Made by a program: the position numbers and the translations under genes
The notes under the pieces: generated by a model
Databases searched by the model: none
What the model saw: only the letters and a program-made list of their open reading frames with translations
Told to the model about the DNA's origin: nothing
Shown here: piece by piece, positions 45,356-52,342 of the stretch
Position numbering within the stretch: position 1 is the stretch's first letter
How the letters are laid out: the number at the start of each line of letters is the position of its first letter
Assembly (NCBI GenBank): GCA_019449555.1
Contig: JAGRPN010000399.1
Location: 1 to 52,342, forward strand
DNA: 52,342 nucleotides
Reading direction: 5' to 3'
DNA from: Ramlibacter sp.
GTDB taxonomy: Bacteria > Pseudomonadota > Gammaproteobacteria > Burkholderiales > Burkholderiaceae_C

Positions 45356-46054
45356 TCAGGCCTTGGGCGGTTCGACCCGGCCTTCGGCGATGTCGCGCAG
45401 CGCATCGGAGCGCAGCAGCTTGAGCATGTTGCCCTCGCGTACCAGCAATTTGTTGAGGAATAGCACCTGGAAGGCCCGCGTCACCGTTTCGCGGCTGGCG
45501 TTGATCATGATCGCCATTTCCTGGTGCGTCGGCGCATTGTCCACGGCCGCTTGCCCGCCGGCCTGGCTCTGGGGCAATTGTAGGATCAGCCCGCACAGCC
45601 GCTGGAACGGGTTGGGCAGCCCGAGCAGCGTGCGCTGCGCCGTCACCAGCCTGACGCGTTGCGCGAGTTTCGACATGACGGTGCTTGCCAGTGCCGGATG
45701 CGCCGAGATCAGCTCCCGGGCGGTTTTCGCTTCCAGCAGGGCGACCGTGGATTTGGCGGCCGCGACCACGAACTCCGACGGGGGCAGGCCGTCCACCACC
45801 GAAAGTTCGCCGAAATAGTCGCCGGGATCGACGAAATACAGCCCGACACTGCGGCCGTCCACCGTGAAATCCACCCCTTGCAGCCTGCCCTCCACGAGAA
45901 ACCCGAGATACGGCGTCGGATTGTCCTTGGACAGCACCATTGCCCGCCGCGCGAACGCGCGCAGGCTCATGCCTGCCGACAAGGTCTCCAGAACTTCGCC
46001 GGGCAACGGGCGCAGCAGGGGCAGCTGATGAAGCAGTTGGAGGGAGACCGGCAT
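45356..46054 (-). CDS. Crp/Fnr family transcriptional regulator
   Basis: A 232-residue regulator. Residues 10-115 are a cyclic-nucleotide-binding-type beta roll (GRLQGVDFTVDGRSVGLYFV, PGDYFGELSVVDG), then the dimer helix (MSKLAQRVRLVTAQRTLL) and a winged helix (THQEMAIMINASRETVTRAF). The recognition helix keeps Ser-Arg-Glu-x3-Arg as in E. coli CRP, so TGTGA half sites are expected. The cAMP phosphate-binding Arg after GEL is not present (Pro-Pro-Ser instead), so the ligand may not be cAMP. There is no Fnr cysteine cluster. It leads the wzm/wzt operon and is divergent from the fecR gene. Confidence 0.92.
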   Translation of the reverse strand: MPVSLQLLHQLPLLRPLPGEVLETLSAGMSLRAFARRAMVLSKDNPTPYLGFLVEGRLQGVDFTVDGRSVGLYFVDPGDYFGELSVVDGLPPSEFVVAAAKSTVALLEAKTARELISAHPALASTVMSKLAQRVRLVTAQRTLLGLPNPFQRLCGLILQLPQSQAGGQAAVDNAPTHQEMAIMINASRETVTRAFQVLFLNKLLVREGNMLKLLRSDALRDIAEGRVEPPKA

Positions 46055-46091
46055 TCAGGCCGAGTTTAAAGGCAAGGTCAAACCGTCGAAA

Positions 46092-46107
46092 TGTGACCGG
46101 GCGCACA
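46092..46107. promoter_or_regulatory. CRP-like site 1 in the crp / fecR divergent promoter
   Basis: TGTGACCGGGCGCACA matches TGTGA-N6-TCACA at 9 of 10 positions. It lies 38 bp upstream of the regulator start codon and 86 bp upstream of the fecR start codon. The adjacent regulator has a CRP-type recognition helix, so autoregulation and control of both transcripts are plausible. Confidence 0.6.
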
Positions 46108-46123
46108 AATCGGCCGTGCCGGA

Positions 46124-46139
46124 CGTGAGAAAATCCACA
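46124..46139. promoter_or_regulatory. CRP-like site 2 in the crp / fecR divergent promoter
   Basis: CGTGAGAAAATCCACA matches TGTGA-N6-TCACA at 8 of 10 positions. Its centre is 32 bp, close to three helical turns, from site 1, so two dimers could bind on one DNA face. Confidence 0.45.
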
Positions 46140-46193
46140 CAGGTTCGGCCCCCTCGGCATCCCGCGGGGGCTTGGCCGTTGCGAGGTATATTC

Positions 46194-47576
46194 ATGAAGC
46201 TGCATCCGATTCTGCGCGCCACTGCCGCGGCTGCCTTGTGCGGCATCGCGGGGCTGGCGGCCGCGCAAACGGCGCCGGCCACCGTGGGCGAGGCGACCAT
46301 GGTCATCGGGGTGGCGCGGGTGACCGGCGTCGATGGCGCCAGCCGCGCCGTCGAGCGCGGCACGCCCATTCGCGTGGGCGACAAGGTCGAGACCGAAGCC
46401 GGCGGACACGTGCATTTCCGCTTCGTGGACGGCGGCCGCCTGAGCATCCGGCCTTCCAGCAGGCTGCAGGTGGAGAGTTACAACCACTCGTCGCAGGACC
46501 CGGCCCTGACGGCCATCAAGTTCCGCCTCGAGGAAGGCGTGGTGCGCTCGATCACGGGTTCCTGGGGCGAGGCGGCGCGCGATCGCTTCCGCCTGAACAC
46601 GCCCGTTGCCGCCATCGGCGTCAAGGGAACGGATTTCGTCGTGAAGTCCGACTCCGACAGGACCACCGCTTCCGTCTATACCGGCGCGATCGTGCTGTCG
46701 CCCCTCACGGCCGGCTGCGTGGTGACGCTGGGCCCCTGCCGCAGCGGCACCGAAAAGCTGTTGTCCGAGGACATGAAGGGGCAGATGCTCGAATTGAACC
46801 GGCAGCAGACCAGTCCGCAGTTGGTGCCGCTCGTCGATTTGCTGGCGCAGAACCGGCGCGTGCCGCAGATCGCCGACTCCGTCCGGCCCGACAAAACCGC
46901 CGTCGCCGAGGCCAGCCGCCAGGACATCGGCTCGGACAAGGCCGTGATGACCGAAGCCCGGTCGGCCGGCGTGGTCGCCGCGGGCAGTGTGGCGCCTCCG
47001 CCCGCCCCGGCGATCCCAGCGCCGCCGCCGGTGGTCGAGATTCCGCCGCCCCCGCCGGGGCCGCCGGTTGTGGCCCAATTGGTCTGGGGCCGTTGGGATT
47101 GGACCAGCGTGCCGGTCAGCGATACTTTCTCCCGCAGGTTCGAGGAGGCGATGCAGAACGGCCGCATGGGCACCGTGGCCAACGGCTCCTACGGGCTCTA
47201 TCGACCGGCCCCGGATGAGAATGCGCTACTGCAGACGAACGAGGCGTCGGCCAATTTCCGGCTCGCGGCCAGCTCCGCCCAGCTGTTCGTGCCGGACATG
47301 AAACCGCCGGAACCGGTTGCGGTCAACGGGGGCACCCTGAGCGTCGATTTTTCGCGTGCTACGTTCGCGACCCAGCTGAATGTGTCGAATCGGTCGATCG
47401 GCGCCAATACGCTGCAGGCCGACGGCATCGTCAAGCCCAATGGCGTCCTGCTGGGACAAAGCGGCAATGCCTACATCGCCGGCGCCCTCAGCCTGGACGC
47501 GAAAGAAGCCGGCTACTTCTTCGAGAAGGCGTTTCCTGCAGGCAATCTCAGCGGAATTACCCTCTGGGGACGCTGA
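46194..47576 (+). CDS. FecR-domain secreted protein
   Basis: A 460-residue exported protein with a signal peptide (MKLHPILRATAAAALCGIAG, ending near Ala-Ala-Gln 25). Residues about 35-160 are a FecR-type domain (ATVGEATMVIGVARVTG, GTPIRVGDKVETEAGGHVHF, TPVAAIGVKGTDFVV). A proline-rich linker at about 265-292 leads to a C-terminal beta-rich domain (NGGTLSVDFSRATFATQLNV, AGALSLDAKEAGYFFEKAF) that I cannot name. It is not the classic FecR anti-sigma factor: there is no sigma gene or membrane helix. The stop is directly followed by the TTG of the CHASE2 gene, so they are coupled. Confidence 0.88.
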   Translation: MKLHPILRATAAAALCGIAGLAAAQTAPATVGEATMVIGVARVTGVDGASRAVERGTPIRVGDKVETEAGGHVHFRFVDGGRLSIRPSSRLQVESYNHSSQDPALTAIKFRLEEGVVRSITGSWGEAARDRFRLNTPVAAIGVKGTDFVVKSDSDRTTASVYTGAIVLSPLTAGCVVTLGPCRSGTEKLLSEDMKGQMLELNRQQTSPQLVPLVDLLAQNRRVPQIADSVRPDKTAVAEASRQDIGSDKAVMTEARSAGVVAAGSVAPPPAPAIPAPPPVVEIPPPPPGPPVVAQLVWGRWDWTSVPVSDTFSRRFEEAMQNGRMGTVANGSYGLYRPAPDENALLQTNEASANFRLAASSAQLFVPDMKPPEPVAVNGGTLSVDFSRATFATQLNVSNRSIGANTLQADGIVKPNGVLLGQSGNAYIAGALSLDAKEAGYFFEKAFPAGNLSGITLWGR

Positions 47577-49508
47577 TTGACCCGGTTCTGGAAATCACTC
47601 GGCACGCACTGGGTTGTCGTCTTCGGGTTGGCGGTCGCTTGCCTGGCGTGGGCGGCCCAGGCCTGGTTCGCGCCCGGCTGGCTGTCCGATCTGGAGGCGC
47701 GCTCCGGTGACGTCGTCTGGCGCTTCAGCGCCCAGCGCAAGGACGAACGCCGGCTGATCATCGTCGACATCGACGAGCGCAGCCTCCGCGAAATCGGCCC
47801 CTGGCCCTGGCCGCGAGCGACGGTGGCCCGGCTGGTCCAGGAAATCGGCCGGCTGGGCGCGGGCCAGCAGGTTTTCGACATCGTCTTCACCGACCCGCGT
47901 CCGGGCGACGAAGCGCTGGCGGCTGCCGTGCGCCAGTACAACGTCGTGCTGGCGCAGGTGTTCGCGCTCGAACAGGGCGGCGAGCCTTCGGTGGGCCAGC
48001 TTGGCGGCGCGCTCGACTGGGGTACGTGTCCCTCGCCATTCGGCGACGCGCAGGGCTTCCTGGCCAATGCGCCGGCTTTGCGCGGCGATTTCGTCGGGCA
48101 CATCACGCCGCGGCTGGACACCGACGGATTGGTGCGCCATGTGCCGGCCGTGATCTGCTACCAGGGCAAGTCCTATCCGGCGCTGGCGCTGGCCGGCTTG
48201 ATGCGGGCAACTTCGGAGCAGGGGCTGGTCCTGCAGAAAGGCCAGTCCTGGCTCGATGCGCCGTGGCTGCTGAGCGGCAAGAACCTCCCGATCGGCGCCA
48301 TCCCGCTGGACGAGCGGGGCGACATGCGGGTGCCGTGGCGCTTGCACCCCCAGAGTTTCGTGAGCCTGTCCGCATCGGACATCCTGGGCGGGCGGGTGCC
48401 GTCGGGCCTGCTCGAGAAGGCCTGGGTGCTGGTGGGCAGCACCGCATTCGGGCTGAACGACACCATCGCCACGCCGTTCGGCGCCGCCGGCTCCGGGCTG
48501 CAGGTCCATGCCCAGATCATGGCGGGCCTGATCGACGGCCGGCCGCCGTACACGCCCCGCGCCGCGATCGGTTACCAGGTGCTGGCGGCATTGGGCGGCA
48601 TCGCCTTGCTGCTGCTGCTCGGCCGGGAGGGCCGGCGCTTCCCGGTGTACCTGCTGCCATTGGCGGCGCTGGGCTGGTGCGGCGTGCTTTGGCTGGCGCA
48701 CGCGGTCGCCCTCGAGAGAGCTTCGCTTTGGCTGGGATGGGCGAGCCCGGCGTTTTTCGTTCTCGTTGCCGGCGCCGCGCTCGGGATATTGCAGCACGCC
48801 AAGAGCCGGATCGACCGCGACCGGCTGTTTACGCATCTTTCGAGCTATCTTCCGGCGCCGGTCGCCGCCGCGCTGGTTTCGCAGTCTCCTTCCAGCGCCA
48901 TCAAGGCGAGCACCAACCAGGTTTCGGTGATGTTCGCCGACATCCGCAATTTCTCGGCCTATTGCGAAGCCCGGCCGCCGGAAGAAGCCGCCGCGGTGCT
49001 TCATGCGTTCTTTTCCACGGCCACGCGGGTGGTCGAGGCCGAGGGCGGAGTGATCGAAGCCTTCCAGGGCGACGCAATCATCGCCGTATGGAACGGGGAT
49101 CCGGCGCCCGACTCGACGACCGCCGCCGCCACCGATCACTCGGCCCGGGCGTTGCGCGCGGCGGTGCGGCTGAACGAAGCGATCCAGGGCGTCCTGCCGG
49201 ACCCGGCGCCCGCCGGCCTGGAGCCGCTCGCGCTGGGCATCGGGGTCGAGACCGGGCCGGCCATGGCGGGCTCGTTCGGCTTGGCCAGCCGGCGCACGCA
49301 CATGGTGCTGGGGCGAACGGTTACCATTGCCAGCCGCCTGGTGGAGATGACAGCCGATCTGGCCCATCCCATCCTCGTCGGCGAAGGCCTGGCTGCCCAC
49401 GTGGGTGCCAAGGGGCTCGAGTCCCTCGGCACGTTCCTGCTTGATGGCATGCGCGTGCCGCACCACGTCTATGCTTATCCGCTTGCCGCTTCCGTCAGGT
49501 TTTCCTAG
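47577..49508 (+). CDS. CHASE2 sensor with class III nucleotide cyclase-like domain
   Basis: A 643-residue membrane protein. An N-terminal helix (12-30) is followed by a periplasmic CHASE2 domain (about 35-325: LIIVDIDERSLREIGPWPWP, DIVFTDPRPGDEAL, HAQIMAGLIDGRPPY), three helices (330-405) and a class III cyclase domain (445-640). Metal-binding Asp455 (MFADIRNFS) and Asp499 (FQGDAII) and Arg587 are present. The purine-binding Lys position is Ala495, and the transition-state Asn position is Thr583 (GRTVTIASRL), so activity is doubtful. The start is TTG 47577 with GGGGA 6 bp upstream, directly after the fecR stop. Confidence 0.88.
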   Translation: MTRFWKSLGTHWVVVFGLAVACLAWAAQAWFAPGWLSDLEARSGDVVWRFSAQRKDERRLIIVDIDERSLREIGPWPWPRATVARLVQEIGRLGAGQQVFDIVFTDPRPGDEALAAAVRQYNVVLAQVFALEQGGEPSVGQLGGALDWGTCPSPFGDAQGFLANAPALRGDFVGHITPRLDTDGLVRHVPAVICYQGKSYPALALAGLMRATSEQGLVLQKGQSWLDAPWLLSGKNLPIGAIPLDERGDMRVPWRLHPQSFVSLSASDILGGRVPSGLLEKAWVLVGSTAFGLNDTIATPFGAAGSGLQVHAQIMAGLIDGRPPYTPRAAIGYQVLAALGGIALLLLLGREGRRFPVYLLPLAALGWCGVLWLAHAVALERASLWLGWASPAFFVLVAGAALGILQHAKSRIDRDRLFTHLSSYLPAPVAAALVSQSPSSAIKASTNQVSVMFADIRNFSAYCEARPPEEAAAVLHAFFSTATRVVEAEGGVIEAFQGDAIIAVWNGDPAPDSTTAAATDHSARALRAAVRLNEAIQGVLPDPAPAGLEPLALGIGVETGPAMAGSFGLASRRTHMVLGRTVTIASRLVEMTADLAHPILVGEGLAAHVGAKGLESLGTFLLDGMRVPHHVYAYPLAASVRFS

Positions 49509-50826
49509 GACGATACTTCACGCGCTCGCGGTCGCTTGCCTGCTCGGCCCGGGGGCGGCGCTGGCGGCCTGCGTCGTGCCCCAAGGCACGCCCGACGACG
49601 CGCAAATCGAGCAGCTGATCGAGGCCTTGCCGGAGTGCCAGCGCGAACCCGAGTACCTCGCGGGCCTGGGCAACATACTCAATCAGAAGGGCCGCTACGC
49701 CGAGGCGGCCGATCACTTGGAGCGCGCGCTGATGCTGTCGCCCGAACTCAAAGGTGCGCAACTGGATTACGCGATTTCCCTGGCGGGCATGGGCGAGATC
49801 GAATCGGCCAGGCTATTGCTCGATGAAATCCTGGCGGACCCGAGCCTGCCGGCGACGCTCAATCCGGCCCTGGAGAAGCAGCGCCGCACCTTGTTGTCGT
49901 CCACCGACCTGCAATCGAGATTGATCGTCGGCGCGCGGGTCGGCCACGACAGCAACCTGCTCGGGTCGCCGAACCTCACGAGCCTCACACTTACTTTCCC
50001 GGACCAGACCGTGGTGTTGCCGCTCGACCAGAGTTCGCTGCCCAAGGCCGGCGCTTACGAGCGGCTGGACGTCCAGCTCGAATCGCGCAAGCAGACGCTC
50101 GCCGGCGGACAGTTCGAATCCTTTCTCGGCTTGCGCACCCGCCGCAGCGGCTCGGCGCCGGACGCCGATTCGCGCCAGGGCGATGCCTTGGTGGATTACA
50201 GCAACTACCTGCGCCGCAATAACGGAGCGGGTTTCTATACAGGCGGTGCCGCTTCGATCCTGCGCGCCGGCTCCGGGATTCGCTACAACGCGTACGGCGT
50301 CTCCGCAGGGCTTGGATCGGCCCGCTTGCTGGCCGGTTGCGATTCGCGTATGGGCCTGGATATCCAGAAACGCAAGTACTTGGACAACGATTTGTTGTCA
50401 GGAAGCTACAGCGGCATCGCGACTTCGATGTCCTGCGATCGGCAATCGGTGCAATGGTTGGTGAGCGCGAAAGCGGGGGTGGATCGCGCCGATCATGCGG
50501 AGCGCGCCGGCGGCAACCAGGCGCAGTACGCGCTGCGCGCTGCGGCGGTCATTTCGTCGGTCGGCCCGCGCCGGTTCGACAAGGGCCGGATCCTGGTCGA
50601 CACCGAGTTCAACCAATCCCGCGACAGTAGTGGCTACAGTGCTTTGCTGGAAAGTGGGCGCTCACGCGTGATACGTCGCAATAGCGCCCGCCTCGAATAT
50701 CAATACCCGTTGTCCGATAGCCTGCAATGGGTCGCGGGCGCCGAGTGGGTTTCGCAGCGTTCGAACATCGCTCTTTTTGCCAGCCGAAGCTGGGGCCCGT
50801 ACCTCGCGCTGCGCGGCGCCTGGTGA
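49471..50826 (+). CDS. Outer-membrane protein with TPR region and beta-barrel (Slam/DUF560-like layout)
   Basis: A 451-residue exported protein. A signal peptide ends near GAALA (about residue 33). TPR-like helices follow (PEYLAGLGNILNQKGRYAEA, HLERALMLSPELKGAQLDYA). From about residue 140 alternating beta-strand sequence runs to the end (SRLIVGARVGHDSNLLGSPN, DVQLESRKQTLAGGQFESFL) and the chain ends in Trp, as outer-membrane barrels do. TPR plus barrel is the layout of Slam surface-display proteins, but sequence identity to them is not evident. ATG 49471 overlaps the CHASE2 gene by 38 bp. The next gene encodes an S-layer-like protein, which it may help to assemble. Confidence 0.8.
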   Translation: MLIRLPLPSGFPRTILHALAVACLLGPGAALAACVVPQGTPDDAQIEQLIEALPECQREPEYLAGLGNILNQKGRYAEAADHLERALMLSPELKGAQLDYAISLAGMGEIESARLLLDEILADPSLPATLNPALEKQRRTLLSSTDLQSRLIVGARVGHDSNLLGSPNLTSLTLTFPDQTVVLPLDQSSLPKAGAYERLDVQLESRKQTLAGGQFESFLGLRTRRSGSAPDADSRQGDALVDYSNYLRRNNGAGFYTGGAASILRAGSGIRYNAYGVSAGLGSARLLAGCDSRMGLDIQKRKYLDNDLLSGSYSGIATSMSCDRQSVQWLVSAKAGVDRADHAERAGGNQAQYALRAAAVISSVGPRRFDKGRILVDTEFNQSRDSSGYSALLESGRSRVIRRNSARLEYQYPLSDSLQWVAGAEWVSQRSNIALFASRSWGPYLALRGAW

Positions 50827-50855
50827 CCGCGCGCCTCGCACAACATGCGACGCCG

Positions 50856-50871
50856 TGTGACTGCGATCACT
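50856..50871. promoter_or_regulatory. CRP-like site 3 upstream of the S-layer-like gene
   Basis: TGTGACTGCGATCACT matches TGTGA-N6-TCACA at 9 of 10 positions. It lies 208 bp before the start codon, about 85 bp upstream of the proposed -10 at 50955-50960. It is the best CRP-type site seen in the window. Confidence 0.6.
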
Positions 50872-50927
50872 TGTTTGCGCCCAACCCAGTACCTACACTC
50901 CGATCCAAGTTGGCAATAGGCAACAAA

Positions 50928-50960
50928 ACATGTGGTGTCCCAGATTCCACATGTGATAAT
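50928..50960 (+). promoter_or_regulatory. Inverted repeat overlapping a probable -10 of the S-layer-like gene
   Basis: ACATGTGG (50928-50935) and CCACATGT (50947-50954) are perfect inverted arms 11 bp apart. The right arm joins TGTGATAAT, which looks like an extended -10 (GATAAT at 50955-50960). A protein bound here would block or shape this promoter. About 115 bp of untranslated leader would follow. Confidence 0.45.
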
Positions 50961-51078
50961 GCCCAGCGAACTTAAAAGGGGTGGGGCTCAATCGCGTGTC
51001 TTCCGAGAAGGTAAGCGCTTGATGATCCCGTTCGATTTACCAGTTTGAGTTCTCCATTAACCTTTAGAGGAAGACCAC

Positions 51079-52342
51079 ATGCCCCAACAAATCTTTGGCG
51101 CGCAGGCAACTGCCGTTGAGCTGTACGTCGCGTTCAATGGCGCTGCGCCGAGCAACCCGATCCTGGACAACTACGTCTCGATCATCGGCACGACCAACGG
51201 TTCGAACCTGGCCAAGCTCATTGGCGACAGTTTTGCTTCGGTGAGCAACGCCACGCTGGCTGCCACCGTGCTGGCCAACCTGGGCGTCACGGCCGCGACG
51301 ACCAATGCGGCCGCGTTCGCCTCCATCTCGACGGTCCTGCCCCAAGTCTTTGCTGCGTTCCCCACCGCGCGTGGCCAGATCGTGTTGAACCTGGTCAACA
51401 TCCTGTCGACCCTGGAAGGTAATGCCGCCTATGGCGTTGCCGCCGCGGCGTTCAACAACACCGTCGAAAATGCGTTTGTCTACGCTTCTGACACTGCTAA
51501 CACCACGGCAGGTCCCATCAGCTCGGAGCCGCCCGCCACCGTCTTCACGCTCACGACGGGCCCCGACACCATCGTTGGCGGGCCCGGCAATGACACAATC
51601 AACGGCTTTGTCGGTGAGGACAGCGGCGGCATCGACATCAGCACTCTCACCGCGTTGGACGACATCAACGGTGGCGCCGGCACCGACACCTTGAATCTGG
51701 TTGTCGCCATCGACAACACCATCGATGCCAAGATCTCGAACGTGGAAGTCATTTCCGCCCGCTTCATCGGCGGTACGAACGCCTCCTTCGACTTCGCCAA
51801 CGTCACCGGGGTGACCACGCTCGAAGTCAAGGACACCAGCGCCGACTACGGCTATTTCAACGCGTGGAACATTTCCGACGCGATCAGTACCTACAAATTC
51901 ACCAACGTCGCGCGCCAGAGCGACTCCGTGTCGATCACGGTTGAATTCAACAACGACGTGTTCACCGGCACGGCCGACGCGATCACGGTGGTGCTGAACA
52001 AGGCCGGCAACACGGTGAACAACGAAGACTCCAATCTGTATATCGAAAACACGGATGGCAACGCTGTCATCGAGCAACTGAATATCCAGTCGTTGGGTTC
52101 CGACAACCAGTTTTACTATTACGACTACAGCAACACCGTTCTCAATACGGTGAACGTCACGGGCACCGCCGCCTTGAAACTGACGATCCCGAACCAGGAC
52201 AAACTGGCAACCGTCAATGCCGCCACCTTCGACGGCGGTCTGACGTTCGCAGGTACATCCCTGGTTGACATGACGGTCACCACGGGCGCCGGCAAGGACA
52301 AGATCGACCTGTCTGGCAGCGCGATGGACAACACCATCAGCA
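51079..52342 (+). CDS. RsaA-like surface (S-layer-type) protein, N-terminal part (runs off window)
   Basis: The frame is open from ATG 51079 to the window edge (421 codons), preceded by AGAGGAA 6 bp upstream. There is no Sec signal peptide, and the first 140 residues are helical and Ala/Asn-rich (AVELYVAFNGAAPSNPIL). An RTX-like stretch (TGPDTIVGGPGNDTINGF) comes next, then a DINGGAGTDTLNL segment and Thr/Asn/Val-rich beta repeats (ISNVEVISARFIGG, VTGVTTLEVKDTS). This order matches Caulobacter RsaA, an S-layer protein sent out by type I secretion and anchored on O-antigen. Codon and amino-acid use differ from the neighbours, as expected for such proteins. The C-terminal secretion signal and exporter genes are outside the window. 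Confidence 0.85.
   Translation, partial: MPQQIFGAQATAVELYVAFNGAAPSNPILDNYVSIIGTTNGSNLAKLIGDSFASVSNATLAATVLANLGVTAATTNAAAFASISTVLPQVFAAFPTARGQIVLNLVNILSTLEGNAAYGVAAAAFNNTVENAFVYASDTANTTAGPISSEPPATVFTLTTGPDTIVGGPGNDTINGFVGEDSGGIDISTLTALDDINGGAGTDTLNLVVAIDNTIDAKISNVEVISARFIGGTNASFDFANVTGVTTLEVKDTSADYGYFNAWNISDAISTYKFTNVARQSDSVSITVEFNNDVFTGTADAITVVLNKAGNTVNNEDSNLYIENTDGNAVIEQLNIQSLGSDNQFYYYDYSNTVLNTVNVTGTAALKLTIPNQDKLATVNAATFDGGLTFAGTSLVDMTVTTGAGKDKIDLSGSAMDNTIS

Noticed and set aside
46194-47576. FecR-type anti-sigma regulator of iron uptake
   Set aside because: There is no ECF sigma gene, no transmembrane helix and no TonB receptor nearby; only the FecR-like fold is shared.
51550-51610. RTX calcium-binding repeat array
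   Set aside because: Only one RTX-like stretch is visible, so calling an RTX toxin is not justified; it fits the RsaA-like pattern better.

Overview
The window is about 52 kb of high-GC bacterial DNA. It looks chromosomal and most resembles a betaproteobacterium of the order Burkholderiales. That placement is an inference from the mix of a SecA with a C-terminal zinc motif, a type III pantothenate kinase, polyhydroxyalkanoate-type phasins and FecR/CHASE2 modules; no rRNA or tRNA gene is present to test it. Coding density is very high, no gap exceeds about 260 bp, many genes overlap by 1-11 bp, and I saw no insertion sequence, phage or CRISPR array.

Left part (1-8.2 kb): the end of secA, then a complete alpha-hydroxyketone quorum-sensing locus: a CqsA/LqsA-type PLP-dependent autoinducer synthase, an LqsR-like response regulator, and a CqsS/LqsS-like membrane histidine kinase without its own receiver. 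Unusually, a LuxR-type regulator with an autoinducer-domain-like N-terminus sits next to them without a luxI partner. Two similar 20-bp lux-box-like dyads lie upstream of cqsA and at the start of luxR. A coiled-coil protein and coaX follow.

Middle (8.2-25.7 kb): two peptidase/amidohydrolase genes, an ArgE-like deacetylase, a molybdopterin oxidoreductase coupled to a lipoprotein metallopeptidase, then a block for storage lipid. This block holds a PHA-system protein, a CoA transferase, an alpha/beta hydrolase, an acyl-CoA-binding protein, a wax ester synthase/DGAT, a hemerythrin protein, a TPR protein, a TetR regulator, a patatin lipase, a phasin and a two-domain FarA-like fatty acyl-CoA reductase. 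Reductase (acyl-CoA to fatty alcohol) plus WS/DGAT (alcohol plus acyl-CoA to wax ester) make a plausible complete wax-ester route.

Right part (25.8-45.3 kb): a surface polysaccharide region with rfbBDAC for dTDP-L-rhamnose, several glycosyltransferases (one fused to a PIG-L deacetylase), a Gtr-like trio (lipid-linked sugar synthase, small flippase, polytopic DUF2142 protein), an OafA-like acyltransferase, an acyltransferase-methyltransferase fusion, a GNAT protein and the Wzm/Wzt ABC exporter.

Right end (45.4-52.3 kb): a Crp/Fnr regulator heads the exporter operon. Divergent from it are a FecR-domain secreted protein, a CHASE2 cyclase-like protein that lacks key class III residues, a TPR/beta-barrel outer-membrane protein and the start of a large RsaA-like (S-layer-type) protein cut by the window edge. 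TGTGA-N6-TCACA-like sites in the divergent promoter and upstream of the S-layer-like gene suggest that the Crp-like protein coordinates O-antigen export with this surface module. That circuit is inferred from sequence only.
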